Part shown: piece after piece, positions 21,401 to 34,443 of the stretch
How positions within the stretch are numbered: the first letter of the stretch is position 1
Layout of the letters: each line of letters starts with the position of its first letter
DNA from: Perkinsus olseni
Taxonomy: Eukaryota > Perkinsozoa > Perkinsida > Perkinsidae
Direction: 5' to 3'
NCBI GenBank assembly: GCA_013115135.1
Contig: JABANP010000211.1
Coordinates: 21,504 to 85,503, forward strand
Length of the DNA: 64,000 nt
The notes under the pieces: model-generated
The model's database searches: none
The model's input: only the letters and a program-made list of their open reading frames with translations
What the model was told of the DNA's origin: nothing
Made by a program: the position numbers and the translations under genes

Positions 21401-24400
21401 CGACGAGCACAACTACTACGACCACGACGACCACAACTACTACGACCACGACGACCACAACTACTACAACCACGACGACCACAACTACTACGACCACGAC
21501 GACCACAACTACGACGACCACGACGACCACAACTACTACGACCACAACTACTACGACCACGACGACCACAACTACTACGACCACGACCACGACGACCACT
21601 ACGACCACGACGACCACAACTACTACGACCACGACGACCACGACTACTACGACCACGACGACCACAACTACTACGACCACGACTACTACGACCACGACGA
21701 CCACAACTACGTGACGACCACGACGACCACGACCACAACTACTACGACGACCACGACCACAACTACTACGACCACGACGACCACGACTACTACGACCACA
21801 ACTACTACGACCACGACGACCACAACTACTACGACCACGACGACCACGACTACTACGACCACGACGACCACAACTACTACGACTACGACGACCACGACTA
21901 CGACTACGACGACCACAACTACTACAACCATGACGACCACAACTACTACGACCACGACGACCACAACTACTACGACCACGACGACCACGACTACTACGAC
22001 CACGACGACCACAACTACGACGACCACGACCACGACCACGACGACCACGACTACTACGACCACGACGACCACGACGACCACGACTACTACGACCACGACG
22101 ACCACAACTACGGACGACCACGACGACCACAACTACGACGACCACGACGACTACAACCACGACGACCACGACGACTACAACCACGACGACCACGACGACC
22201 ACGACTACTACGACCACGACGACCACGACTACTACGACCACGACCACGACGACCACGACGACCACGACTACTACGACCACGACGACCACGACGACCACGA
22301 CTACTACGACCACGACCACGACGACCACGACTACTACGACCACGACCACGACGACCACAACTACTACAACTACTACGACCACGACCACGACCACGACCAC
22401 GACGACCACGACCACGTGACGACCACAACTACTACGACCACGACGACCACAACTACTACAACCACTACGACCACGACCACACGACTCACGACCACGACGA
22501 CCACTAACTACTACGACCACTACGACCACAACTACTACGACCACGACGACCACAACTACTACGACCACGACGACCACAACTACTACGACCACGACGACCA
22601 CAACTACTACGACCACTACGACCACAACTACTACGACCACGACTACTACGACTACTACGACCACGACGACCACAACTACTACGACCACTACGACCACAAC
22701 TACGACGACCACGACGACCACAACTACGACGACCACGACGACCACAACCACGACGACCACGACCACGACTACTACAACCACGACGACCACAACTACTACG
22801 ACCACAACTACTACGACCACGACGACCACGACGACCACGACGACCACAACTACTACGACCACGACGACCACAACTACTACGACCACAACTACTACGACCA
22901 CTACGACCACAACCACGACGACCACGACTACTACAACTACTACGACCACGACGACCACAACCACGACGACCACAACTACTACGACCACGACGACCACTAA
23001 CTACGACGACCACGACGACCACAACCACGACGACCACGACCACGACTACTACGACCACGACGACCACAACTACTACGACCACGACTACTACAACCACGAC
23101 GACCACGACGACCACAACTACTACGACCACAACCACTACGACCACGACTACTACGACCACGACGACCACTACTACGACGACCACAACTACTACGACCACT
23201 ACGACCACGACGACCACAACCACGACGACCACAACTACTACGACCACGACGACCACAACCACGACGACCACGACGACCACAACTACTACGACCAGACGAC
23301 CACGACTACTACGACCACGACGACCACGACGACCACGACTACTACAACTACTACGACCACGACGACCACAACTACGACGACCACAACCACTACGACCACG
23401 ACGACCACAACTACTACAACCACGACGACCACGACCACGACTACTACGACCACGACGACCATAACTACTACGACCACGACTACTACGACCACGACGACCA
23501 CGACTACTACGACCACGACCACGACCACGACTACTACGACCACGACGACCACGACGACCACGACGACCACAACTACTACGACCACGACGACCACAACCAC
23601 GACGACCACGACCACGACGACTACTACGGACCACGACGACCACGACCACGACGACTACTACGACCACGACGACCACGACTACTACGACCACGACCACGAC
23701 CAGACGACCACAACTACTACGACCACGACGACCACAACCACTACGACCACGACGACCACAACTACTACGACCACTACGACCACAACTACTACGACCACGA
23801 CGACCACAACTACTACGACCACTATGACCACAACTACTACGACCACGACTACTACGACCACGACGACCACTAACTACTACGACCACAACTACTACGACCA
23901 CGACGACCACAACTACTACGACCACGACGACCACAACTACTACGACTACTACGACCACGACGACCACGACTACGACTACGACGACCACAACTACTACGAC
24001 CACGACGACCACAACTACTACGACCACGACGACCACAACTACTACGACCACGACGACCACGACTACTACGACCACGACGACCACAACTACGACGACCACG
24101 ACCACGACGACCACGACGACCACGACTACTACGACCACGACGACCACGACTACTACGACCACGACGACCACAACTACGACGACCACGACGACCACAACTA
24201 CGACGACCACGACGACCACACAACCACGACGACCACGACGACCACAACCACGACGACCACGACGACCACGACTACTACGACCACGACGACCACGACTACT
24301 ACGACCACGACCACGACGACCACGACGACCACGACTACTACGACCACGACGACCACGACGACCACGACTACTACGACCACGACCACGACGACCACGACTA

Positions 24401-27400
24401 CTACGACCACGACCACGACGACCACAACTACTACAACCACACGACCACGACCACGACCACGACGACCACGACCACGACGACCACGACCACGACGACCACA
24501 ACCACTACGTGACCACGACGACCACAACTACTACGACTACTACGACCACGACCACGACCACGACGACCACAACTACTACGACCACGACGACCACAACTAC
24601 TACGACCACGACTACTACGACTACTACGACCACGACGACCACAACTACTACGACCACAACTACTACGACCACTACGACCACAACTACTACGACCACGACG
24701 ACCACAACTACGACGACCACTACGACCACAACTACTACGACCACGACGACCACAACCACGACGACCACGACGACCACGACTACTACAACCACGACGACCA
24801 CAACTACTACGACCACAACTACTACAACCACGACGACCACGACGACCACAACTACTACGACCACGACGACCACGACGACCACAACTACTACGACCACTAC
24901 GACCACAACTACGACGACCACGACTACTACAACTACTACGACCACGACGACCACAACTACGACGACCACAACTACTACGACCACTACGACCACAACTACG
25001 ACGACCACGACGACTACAACCACGACGACCACGACCACGACTACTACAACCACGACGACCACAACTACTACGACCACAACTACTACAACCACGACGACCA
25101 CGACGACCACGACTACTACGACCACGACGACCACGACCACGACGACCACGACTACTACGACCACGACGACCACAACTACTACGACCACGACGACCACGAC
25201 GACCACAACCACGACGACCACGACGACCACAACCACGACGACCACGACGACCACGACGACTACAACCACGACGACCACGACGACCACAACTACTACGACC
25301 ACGACGACCACGACTACTACGACCACGACTACTACGACCACGACGACCACGACCACGACGACCACGACGACCACGACTACTACGACCCTACTGACGACCA
25401 CGACGACCACGACTACTACGACCACGACGACCACAACTACGTGACCACAACTACTACGACCACGACGACCACAACTACGACGACCACAACTACTACGACC
25501 ACTACGACCACAACTACGACGACCACGACTACTACAACTACTACGACTACGACGACCACAACTACGACGACCACAACTACTACGACCACTACGACCACAA
25601 CTACGACTACTACTACGACGACCACAACTACTACGACCACGACTACTACGACCACGACGACCACAACTACGACGACCACAACTACTACGACCACAACTAC
25701 GACGACCACAACTACTACGACCACGACGACCACAACTACGTGACCACGACGACCACGACTACTACGACCACGACGACCACAACCACGACGACCACGACCA
25801 CGACGACTACTACGACCACGGACGACCACAACCACGACGACTACTACGACCACGACGACCACGACTACTACGACCACGACGACCACGACTACTACGACCA
25901 CGACGACCACGACTACTACGACCACGACGACCACGACTACGACGACCACGACGACTAACTACTACAACCACGACGACCACGACCACGACGACCACGACCA
26001 CGACGACCACAACCACGACAACCACAACTACTACGACCACAACTACTACAACCACGACGACCACAACTACTACGACCACAACTACTACGACCACAACTAC
26101 TACGACCACAACTACTACGACCACGACTACTACGACCACGACGACCACAACTACGACGACCACGACGACCACAACTACGACGACCACGACGACCACAACT
26201 ACGACGACCACGACGACCACAACTACTACGACCACGACTACTACGACCACGAGCACGACGACCACGACTACTACGACCACGACTACTACGACCACGACCA
26301 CTACGACCACGACGACCACAACCACGACGACCACGACCACGACTACTACAACCACGACGACCACGACTACTACGACCACGACGACCACGACTACTACGAC
26401 CACGACTACTACGACCACGACTACTACGACCACGACTACTACGACCACGACCACTACGACCACGACGACCACAACTACTACAACCACGACGACTACAACT
26501 ACTACGACCACGACTACGACTACTACGACCACGACTACTACGACCACAACTACTACGACCACAACTACTACGACCACGACGACCACAACCACTACGACCA
26601 CAACTACGACGACCACAACTACTACGACCACGACGACCACAACTACTACGACCACGACTACGACGACCACAACTACTACGACCACGACGACCACGACTAC
26701 TACGACCACGACCACGACGACCACGACTACTACGACCACGACGACTACGACCACGACGACCACAACTACTACGACTACTACGACCACGACGACCACAACT
26801 ACTACGACCACGACGACCACGACTACGACGACCACAACTACTACAACCACGACGACCACAACCACGACGACCACGACGACCACGACCACAACTACTACGA
26901 CCACGACGACCACAACTACTACGACCACGACGACCACGACTACTACGACCACAACTACTACGACCACGACGACCACAACTACTACGACCACGACGACCAC
27001 AACTACTACGACCACGACGACCACGACCACGACTACCACAACTACTACGACCACGACGACCACAACCACTACGACCACAACTACTACGACCACGACGACC
27101 ACAACTACGACCACTACGACCACAACCACGACGACCACGACCACGACTACTACGACCACGACGACCACAACTACTACGACCACGACGACCACAACTACTA
27201 CTACTACCACAACTACTACGACCACGACTACTACGACCACGACGACCACCACTACTACAACCACGACGACCACTACAACCACGACGACCACGACCACGAC
27301 CACGACTACTACAACTACGACCACGACGACCACAACTACGACGACCACGACCACGACCACAACTACTACAACTACGACGACCACGACCACGACCACAACT

Positions 27401-30400
27401 ACTACAACTACGACGACCACGACCACGACCACGACTACTACAACTACGACGACCACGACCACGACTACTACAACTACGACGACCACGACCACGACTACTA
27501 CAACCATGACGACCACAACTACTACGACCACGACGACCACAACTACTACGACCACGACGACCACAACTACTACGACTACTACGACCACGACGACCACAAC
27601 TACTACGCAGACCACAACTACTACGACGACCACAACTACTACGACCACGACGACCACAACTACTACAACTACGACGACCACGACCACGACGACCACAACT
27701 ACGACGACCACGACCACGACCACGACTACTACAACCACGACGACCACAACTACTACGACCACGACTACTACGACCACAACTACTACGACCACAACCACTA
27801 CGACCACGACTACTACGGACCACGACGACCACAACCACTACGACCACGACGACCACAACTACTACGACCACGACGACCACAACTACTACGACCACGACGA
27901 CCACAACTACTACGACCACGACGACCACGACGACCACAACAACGACGACCACGACGACCACAACCACGACGACCACGACCACGACGACCACGAACTACGA
28001 CCACGACGACCACAACTACTACGACTACGACGACCACAACTACTACGACCACGACTACTACGACCACGACGACCACAACCACTACGACCACGACCACGAC
28101 CACGACGACCACAACTACTACGACCACGACGACCACAACTACTACGACTACGACGACCACAACTACTACGACTACGACTACTACGACCACGACGACCACA
28201 ACTACTACGACCACAACTACTACGACCACGACGACCACGACTACTACGACCACGATGACCACAACTACTACGACCACGACGACCACAACTACTACGACCA
28301 CGACGACCACGACCCCCACGACCACAACTACTACGACCACGACGACCACAACTACTACGACCACGACGACCACGACTTCTACGACCACAACTACTACGGC
28401 CACGACGACCACAACTCACGACCACTACTACTACGGCCACGACGACCACAACTACTACGACCACGACGACCACAACTACTACGACCACGACGACCACAAC
28501 TACTACGACTACTACGACCACAACTACTACGACCACAACTACCACGACCACGACTACTACGACTACGACGACCACAACTACTACGACTACTACGACCACA
28601 ACTACTACGACCACAACTACTACAACCACGACGACCACAACCACTACGACCACGACGACCACGACCACAACTACTACAACCACGACGACCACAACTACTA
28701 CGACCACGACGACCACAACTACTACGACCACGACGACCACAACTACTACGACTACTACGACCACAACTACTACGACCACAACTACTACGACCACGACGAC
28801 CACAACTACTACGACCACGACGACCACGACTACTACGACCACGACGACCACGACTTCTACGACCACAACTACTACGACCACGACGACCACAACTACTACG
28901 ACCACGACGACCACTACAACTACTACGACCACGACGACCACAACTACTACAACTACGACGACCACGACCACGACTACTACAACTACGACGACCACGACCA
29001 CGACTACTACAACTACGACGACCACGACCACGACTACTACAACTACGACCACGACCACGACCACGACTACTACAACTACGACGACCACGACCACGACCAC
29101 AACTACTACAACTACGACGACCACGACCACGACTACTACAACTACGACGACCACGACCACGACTACTACAACTACGACGACCACAACTACTACGACCACG
29201 ACGACCACAACTACTACGACCACGACGACCACAACTACTACGACCACGACGACCACAACTACTACGACTACGACGACCACAACTACTACGACTACGACGA
29301 CCACAACCACGACGACCACGACCACGACGACCACAACCACGACGACCACAACTACTACGACCACGACGACCACAACTACTACGACTACGACGACCACAAC
29401 TACGACTACGACTACTACGACCACGACGACCACAACTACTACGACCACAACTACTACGACCACGACCACAACTACTACGACCACGACGACCACAACTACG
29501 ACGACCACGACGACCACGACCACGACCACGACTACTACAACTACGACGACCACGACCACGAACACGACTACTACAACTACGACGACCACGACCACAACTA
29601 CTACAACTACGACGACCACGACCACGACTACTACAACTACGACGACCACGACCACGACTACTACAACTACGACGACCACTACGACCACGACCACGACGAC
29701 CACAACTACTACGACCACGACGACCACAACTACTACGACCACGACGACCACAACCACTACGACCACGACCACGACGACCACAACCACTACGACCACGACC
29801 ACGACGACCACAACTACTACGACCACGACGACCACAACTACTACGACCACGACGACCACAACTACTACGACCACGACGACCACAACTACTACGACTACTA
29901 CGACCACAACTACTACGACCACAACTACTACGACCACGACGACCACGACTACTACGACCACGACGACCACGACTACTACGACCACAACTACTACGACCAC
30001 GACGACCACTACGACTACGACCACGACGACCACTACTACTACGACCACGACCACGACGACCACAACTACTACGACTACGACGACCACTACGACTACGACC
30101 ACGACGACCACAACTACTACGACCACGACGACCACTACGACTACGACCACGACGACCACAACTACTACGACCACGACGACCACAACCACGACGACCACGA
30201 CGATCACAACTACTACGACCACGACGACCACTACGACTACAACCACGACGACCACGACTACTACGACCACGACGACCACGACTACTACAACCACGGCGAC
30301 TACTTCGACTACAACCACGGCGACTACTCGACTACAACCCCGACGACCACAACTACTACGACCACGTCGACCACTACGACTACGACCACGACGACCACAA

Positions 30401-30684
30401 CTACTACGACCACGACGACCACTACGACTACAACCACGACGACCACGACTACTACGACTACTACGACCACGGCGACTACAACCACGGCGACTACAACCAC
30501 GACTACTACAACCACGGTGACTACTTCGACTACAACCACGACGACCACGACTACTACAACCACGGCGACTACTTCGACTACAACCACGACGACCACGACT
30601 ACTACAACCACGGCGACTACTTCGACTACAACCACGACGACCACGACTACTACAACCACGACCACCACAACTACTACGACCACT
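16687..30684 (+). repeat. Giant (ACN)n triplet array 3 (about 14 kb)
   Basis: Almost every base belongs to an ACN triplet (Thr). ACN arrays contain no stop in any forward frame: they read Thr, or Arg/Gln/Leu/Pro, or Asp/Asn/Tyr/His. The Thr phase slips many times between 18.2 and 30.3 kb (for example 18264, 18428, 18597, 20226, 22111, 25818, 28414, 30330), sometimes leaving a stop. Between 20.2 and 26 kb three long segments look alike with a period near 2 kb. The motif ACGTGA interrupts the phase at least ten times between 18.9 and 25.7 kb. Whether all slips are real or partly assembly error cannot be decided from the sequence alone. Confidence 0.9.
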
Positions 30685-32271
30685 ACATTAAACACCACAT
30701 CAGCCACTACGACAGCCACTACGACAACCACTACATCAACCACCGCCACTGCACGTTCTACGACATCTACAACCACCGCGAATACCACTGCTTCGACGAT
30801 CACTACAGCGGCTGATTGCAAGGACGCGGACGAGTTCTGTGCCTCTATATCTCCGCACTCTTTCTGTATGACTTATAAGCTCCCAAATGTATGCCATGGT
30901 ACTGATGTTCCGTGCAGCTGCGATGGAAAGTCGACCACGTCAACCGAGAGGTCCACGACCACCACTACCACTCCGAGTACGACCACTGTTGCTTCAACTG
31001 TGACCAGCAGTACCTCAACTGTTTCTACACAGCCGTCAACGGTAACATCGACTACTACTATAAGCGCTGCTTCTACTACAACGTCTACGACCGTAACAAC
31101 AACAACAACAACTTCCTCGACTACTATGATCACCACCTCGACTAGTACCACTTCTACCACGGAGTCTTCAACAGCCTCTACTACAGCAAGTACTCCAAGT
31201 GATTGCGAGGAAGCGGACGAGTTCTGTGCCTCTATATCTCCGAACTCTTTCTGTATGACATATAAGCTCCCGCATGTATGTCATGGTACTGATGTTCCGT
31301 GCAGCTGCGATAAACAGCCGACGACGTTGACAGATGGCACCACAACCACTACTACCACATCCACGATAAGTACAACATCAACTGTCGCTACTAGTACTGG
31401 TACTGTTGCTTCTACCACAACATCGACTACTAGAGAAGCTACTACCTCAATATCGACTACTACAATTGCGACGTCCTCGACTACATTAACCTCTACGAGC
31501 TCTGCTGCCGAAGTTACTACCACGACTCCCACTTCAACCTCCACGAGCTCGGCCGCGGTAACTACTACCACCGAAACTGCTACAACTTCTGCTTCAACAA
31601 CCTCCACTAGACCGCCATCAACTACTACATCTGGTGTTCCTGATTGCGCTGAGGCTGATGCTTACTGCGATTCCATTATCCCTGGCTCGTATTGTAAGTA
31701 CTGGAGCAACCCTAGTACTTGCCAAAGCGACCGGCGCCTTAGTGAACACAGTGGCATTCGTCAGCTCACTGACAATATACCTTGTTTCTGTGGCCAGTCG
31801 ACAACAACCTCCGCTGCCTCTACCACGACACCGACTAATGCTGTCAGCAGCAGTGCCGCTTCCACCGATGGTCCTGTCACCAGCACGACGTCGACCACTA
31901 ATGCTGCAACAATATTCTCTACTACTTCTACAACCGCCACAAGCTCTGCTGCAGAAGCTACTACCACGACCTCAGCATCAATCTCTACGACCTCTGCTGC
32001 AGAAGAAACCACGACTACGAGTGCTACAACTGCCGCCATAACAACTGCCACTAGTCCACCATCAACAACGAACTCTGGTATCCCTGATTGTACTGAGGCT
32101 GATGCTTACTGTAATTCGATTATTCCCGGTTCATACTGTAAGTACTGGCAGAATCCCAGTACTTGTCAAAGTGACCGCCGTTTGAATGCGAGAAGTAATG
32201 CCCGTCAACTCACTGACAACATACGATGTGTTTGTGGTGAGTCTACTACTAGCACAATTAATGCCGACTAG
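28255..32271 (+). CDS. Giant Thr-rich secreted protein, C-terminal part with four six-cysteine modules
   Basis: The frame opens inside array 3. It reads Thr at first, Asp/Tyr/His/Asn from about 28414 to 30330, and Thr again after a compensating slip. From 30.7 kb the sequence becomes ordinary coding: Thr/Ser/Ala-rich linkers separate four modules at 30817-30921, 31204-31308, 31645-31791 and 32089-32235. All have the spacing C-x6-C-x8-C-x8-C-x6-C-x-C (first two) or with x20 in place of x6 (last two). The first two carry SFCMTYKLP; the last two carry GSYCKYW and a DRRL dibasic-like site in the long loop. The last residues (STINAD) resemble those of the gene ending at 9543 (STVHAD). The ATG at 28255 is unlikely to be the true start. 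Confidence 0.65.
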   Translation: MTTTTTTTTTTTTTTTTTTTPTTTTTTTTTTTTTTTTTTTTSTTTTTTATTTTTHDHYYYGHDDHNYYDHDDHNYYDHDDHNYYDYYDHNYYDHNYHDHDYYDYDDHNYYDYYDHNYYDHNYYNHDDHNHYDHDDHDHNYYNHDDHNYYDHDDHNYYDHDDHNYYDYYDHNYYDHNYYDHDDHNYYDHDDHDYYDHDDHDFYDHNYYDHDDHNYYDHDDHYNYYDHDDHNYYNYDDHDHDYYNYDDHDHDYYNYDDHDHDYYNYDHDHDHDYYNYDDHDHDHNYYNYDDHDHDYYNYDDHDHDYYNYDDHNYYDHDDHNYYDHDDHNYYDHDDHNYYDYDDHNYYDYDDHNHDDHDHDDHNHDDHNYYDHDDHNYYDYDDHNYDYDYYDHDDHNYYDHNYYDHDHNYYDHDDHNYDDHDDHDHDHDYYNYDDHDHEHDYYNYDDHDHNYYNYDDHDHDYYNYDDHDHDYYNYDDHYDHDHDDHNYYDHDDHNYYDHDDHNHYDHDHDDHNHYDHDHDDHNYYDHDDHNYYDHDDHNYYDHDDHNYYDYYDHNYYDHNYYDHDDHDYYDHDDHDYYDHNYYDHDDHYDYDHDDHYYYDHDHDDHNYYDYDDHYDYDHDDHNYYDHDDHYDYDHDDHNYYDHDDHNHDDHDDHNYYDHDDHYDYNHDDHDYYDHDDHDYYNHGDYFDYNHGDYSTTTPTTTTTTTTSTTTTTTTTTTTTTTTTTTTTTTTTTTTTTTTTTTATTTTATTTTTTTTTVTTSTTTTTTTTTTTTATTSTTTTTTTTTTTTATTSTTTTTTTTTTTTTTTTTTTTTLNTTSATTTATTTTTTSTTATARSTTSTTTANTTASTITTAADCKDADEFCASISPHSFCMTYKLPNVCHGTDVPCSCDGKSTTSTERSTTTTTTPSTTTVASTVTSSTSTVSTQPSTVTSTTTISAASTTTSTTVTTTTTTSSTTMITTSTSTTSTTESSTASTTASTPSDCEEADEFCASISPNSFCMTYKLPHVCHGTDVPCSCDKQPTTLTDGTTTTTTTSTISTTSTVATSTGTVASTTTSTTREATTSISTTTIATSSTTLTSTSSAAEVTTTTPTSTSTSSAAVTTTTETATTSASTTSTRPPSTTTSGVPDCAEADAYCDSIIPGSYCKYWSNPSTCQSDRRLSEHSGIRQLTDNIPCFCGQSTTTSAASTTTPTNAVSSSAASTDGPVTSTTSTTNAATIFSTTSTTATSSAAEATTTTSASISTTSAAEETTTTSATTAAITTATSPPSTTNSGIPDCTEADAYCNSIIPGSYCKYWQNPSTCQSDRRLNARSNARQLTDNIRCVCGESTTSTINAD

Positions 32272-32917
32272 ATTCTGCGTCAGAATCAGCTTTCTCCTTC
32301 CAAGTACCCTTTTTGAATCAACTCTTGACTGAACTTTAATTGTGACGAAGTATACTAGATTGATAGTTTGACAAATTCTTATTTCCTACGTTGACTTGTC
32401 TGTGTTGGGTTCGGAGTTCCGGGAGTAACTAGCCAATAAAAATTCGTTGAGTTTCTTTTAGTTCTTGGAGCTTATCTTCGTCTCAGTTGTGATGACCGAA
32501 ACCTTTTTTGAGCTTTCAGAGGTATTGGGTTCCTCTTTTCTGCGGCTGACTGCCTCACCATTGATGTTCTTCAAGGAGATCTTCAATAGGAGCGATCTAT
32601 ACTTACGCGCTCGAGTATATCGTTAAAGACTATCAAGGCATCGCCTAGAAGCTGCTGTTCGGAGCTGTCTTACTGTCGCTCTTCTATCTCCAGTGACGGT
32701 TCTGTTGTTCGGACCAGAGTGCTGTCACGGTTGACCAACACAAAATCCGTTCCCTTATCTCGTGAGACAGTAGATATTTAGTTTACAGCGAAAACAACAT
32801 TAAGGAAGAGTAGCAACAGCTGACTTGTGGGTATCGGGTTACTGCCAACGGATTCCCTCAGCAGAAGAAGCGCCACAATCATCTACAGAACTGATTGCTC
32901 GGAGACACGGATGATCA
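32272..32917. other. Intergenic, nothing recognised
   Basis: Downstream region between the giant gene (plus) and the RING gene (minus), which converge here. A possible polyadenylation signal AATAAA-like stretch (CCAATAAAAATTCG) is at about 32432. No gene or repeat is seen. Confidence 0.5.
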
Positions 32918-34443
32918 TCATAACGCGATAATCGCCGTTTCTCTTCTGTCAGTCGTCACGAGAGTGCCACTTGAGACTCCGCGACGAGGCTGGCTGGTCT
33001 CCGCCGCGGGGCTCTCTGTTGCCGAGCTGTCATCAGTGTCCGGGTCGTCAGGTCGAGAGAGGCTTGTGACGGTATTAAGATCCTCCCCACTAGTGGCTCG
33101 TGCTGATGCGGCTAGGAGAGCTCGCCCATCGTCGGCCCTGGCACTGGAGGTTGCGTGATGGAGTGCGTCAGGTCTTATCATTCTACCTAACGTGAAGACA
33201 GAACTCGTACCACCAGAAGCGCGATAGAGTCCTTGGTCTACTCACCCAAGTACTCGGCCTTTACAGCTTTCTCGTCCAGTTCGTGATCTGAGGTAGCCGG
33301 GATGGTCTCAGATTTCGGCCATTTCTGACTCATCTCCGCCCTACCAAAGTGTCAAGTTCCACCCTCAGCGATGAAGTTCCCCGGCCCCCATATTAGTACA
33401 GCATTGTGAACTCTTCCCGACAAATGTAGCAAGACTTTCCTGCGAGTACAAGATCCTTGGCACATCCCTGACAAAGGCCACCATGTCCACACGGTAGTAG
33501 TATCTGAGGAAAGAGTATAGAAATAGTTTCATGCGACGTAGAGGTGAGAGCTTCGTTACGATGGTTGCAGGATTCTCCATGCATATTTTACAAGTCCCGT
33601 CGTCGTCATCTACAGCCAGATCAGACAGCTCCAAGGAACCATGCTGGCCAGGGGCCTGAGCCGGACATATTGGGCGGAGTGGGGACGACCGCTGGTATTA
33701 CATTCTGAACTTTCCCACTGGTATTAACTTTAAAGAACGTCGAAGTGACTCTGAAATGACGATCACTCTGCTCCGCTTCCGCCCAAGATCGCCACGGGTG
33801 AAGCTTTTATAACCTCTTAATTTCGAACGTTTGCGATTTCGCGCGTTCCATGGCCTTGAGACGGTCCTGGTTCCGAGTCACATCGTCAGGGGTTTCTCGC
33901 GTTTCCTGGAAACAGCTCAGTGGTGAAATCGTCATGAGTAGAACTATTGGTATTACCTCCAACCTCTCAGTGGCGTTAGGATCATATAAAGTGGATTCAA
34001 TGTCCCCCTCAGGGATTATCGGATTGCTATGATGATCAGTCTGACGTCGATCGCGGTGACCCGTATCCAAATCAGGGAACGCTCGAGCCACGCAATCTCG
34101 GCAAACGAAATACTGTGCATTGGGCATCAGCTCTGGAGGCACTCGCCTGAACCACAGCGTTAAGAATATTCAAACTCTCTTATCCCCATTACCGGCTTCT
34201 GCCACAGACTTGACAATTGACCCGATCTGTTGAGGAGGCGCACGCACTCGATGTTACCTCCTTGAACCAGCGGATCAATGAACTCCAGATATTACCGCAC
34301 GTCGTGGTGGTGATGGTGCTATGATTGATAATATAGAAGGAAAATTGTAAATTATATACTATGAAGAAACGACAACAGCTATTACTCAAGCGGTCCCCAT
34401 ATGGGTCGGTTGTTGCTACCCGCAAGCGACTTCTGTCTACCAT
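32918..34443 (-). CDS. RING-finger protein, seven exons with 46-63-base introns
   Basis: Reconstructed here. Exons on the minus strand: 34193-34443, 33957-34146, 33814-33905, 33560-33750, 33400-33503, 33246-33340, 32918-33186. All six introns are GT-AG, of 46, 51, 63, 56, 59 and 59 bases. Summed exons give about 396 residues if one extra base in the G run at 33651-33654 is ignored; without that the frame breaks between exon 4's two halves. Joining the exons yields a C-x2-C...C-x2-C pair (CQVCGRSR, then YFVCRDC) and a C3HC4 RING (CKIC, CGHGGLCQGC, CYICREE). The RING is split by the 56-base intron, phase 0. The likely role is an E3 ubiquitin ligase. The start ATG at 34443 and the link to the last two exons are less sure; the latter could be a separate 118-residue gene starting at 33333. 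Confidence 0.6.

Noticed and set aside
32895..33158. Plus-strand 87-codon frame
   Set aside because: It is the opposite strand of the last exon of the RING gene, which has better coding character and a consensus donor (GTGAGT).
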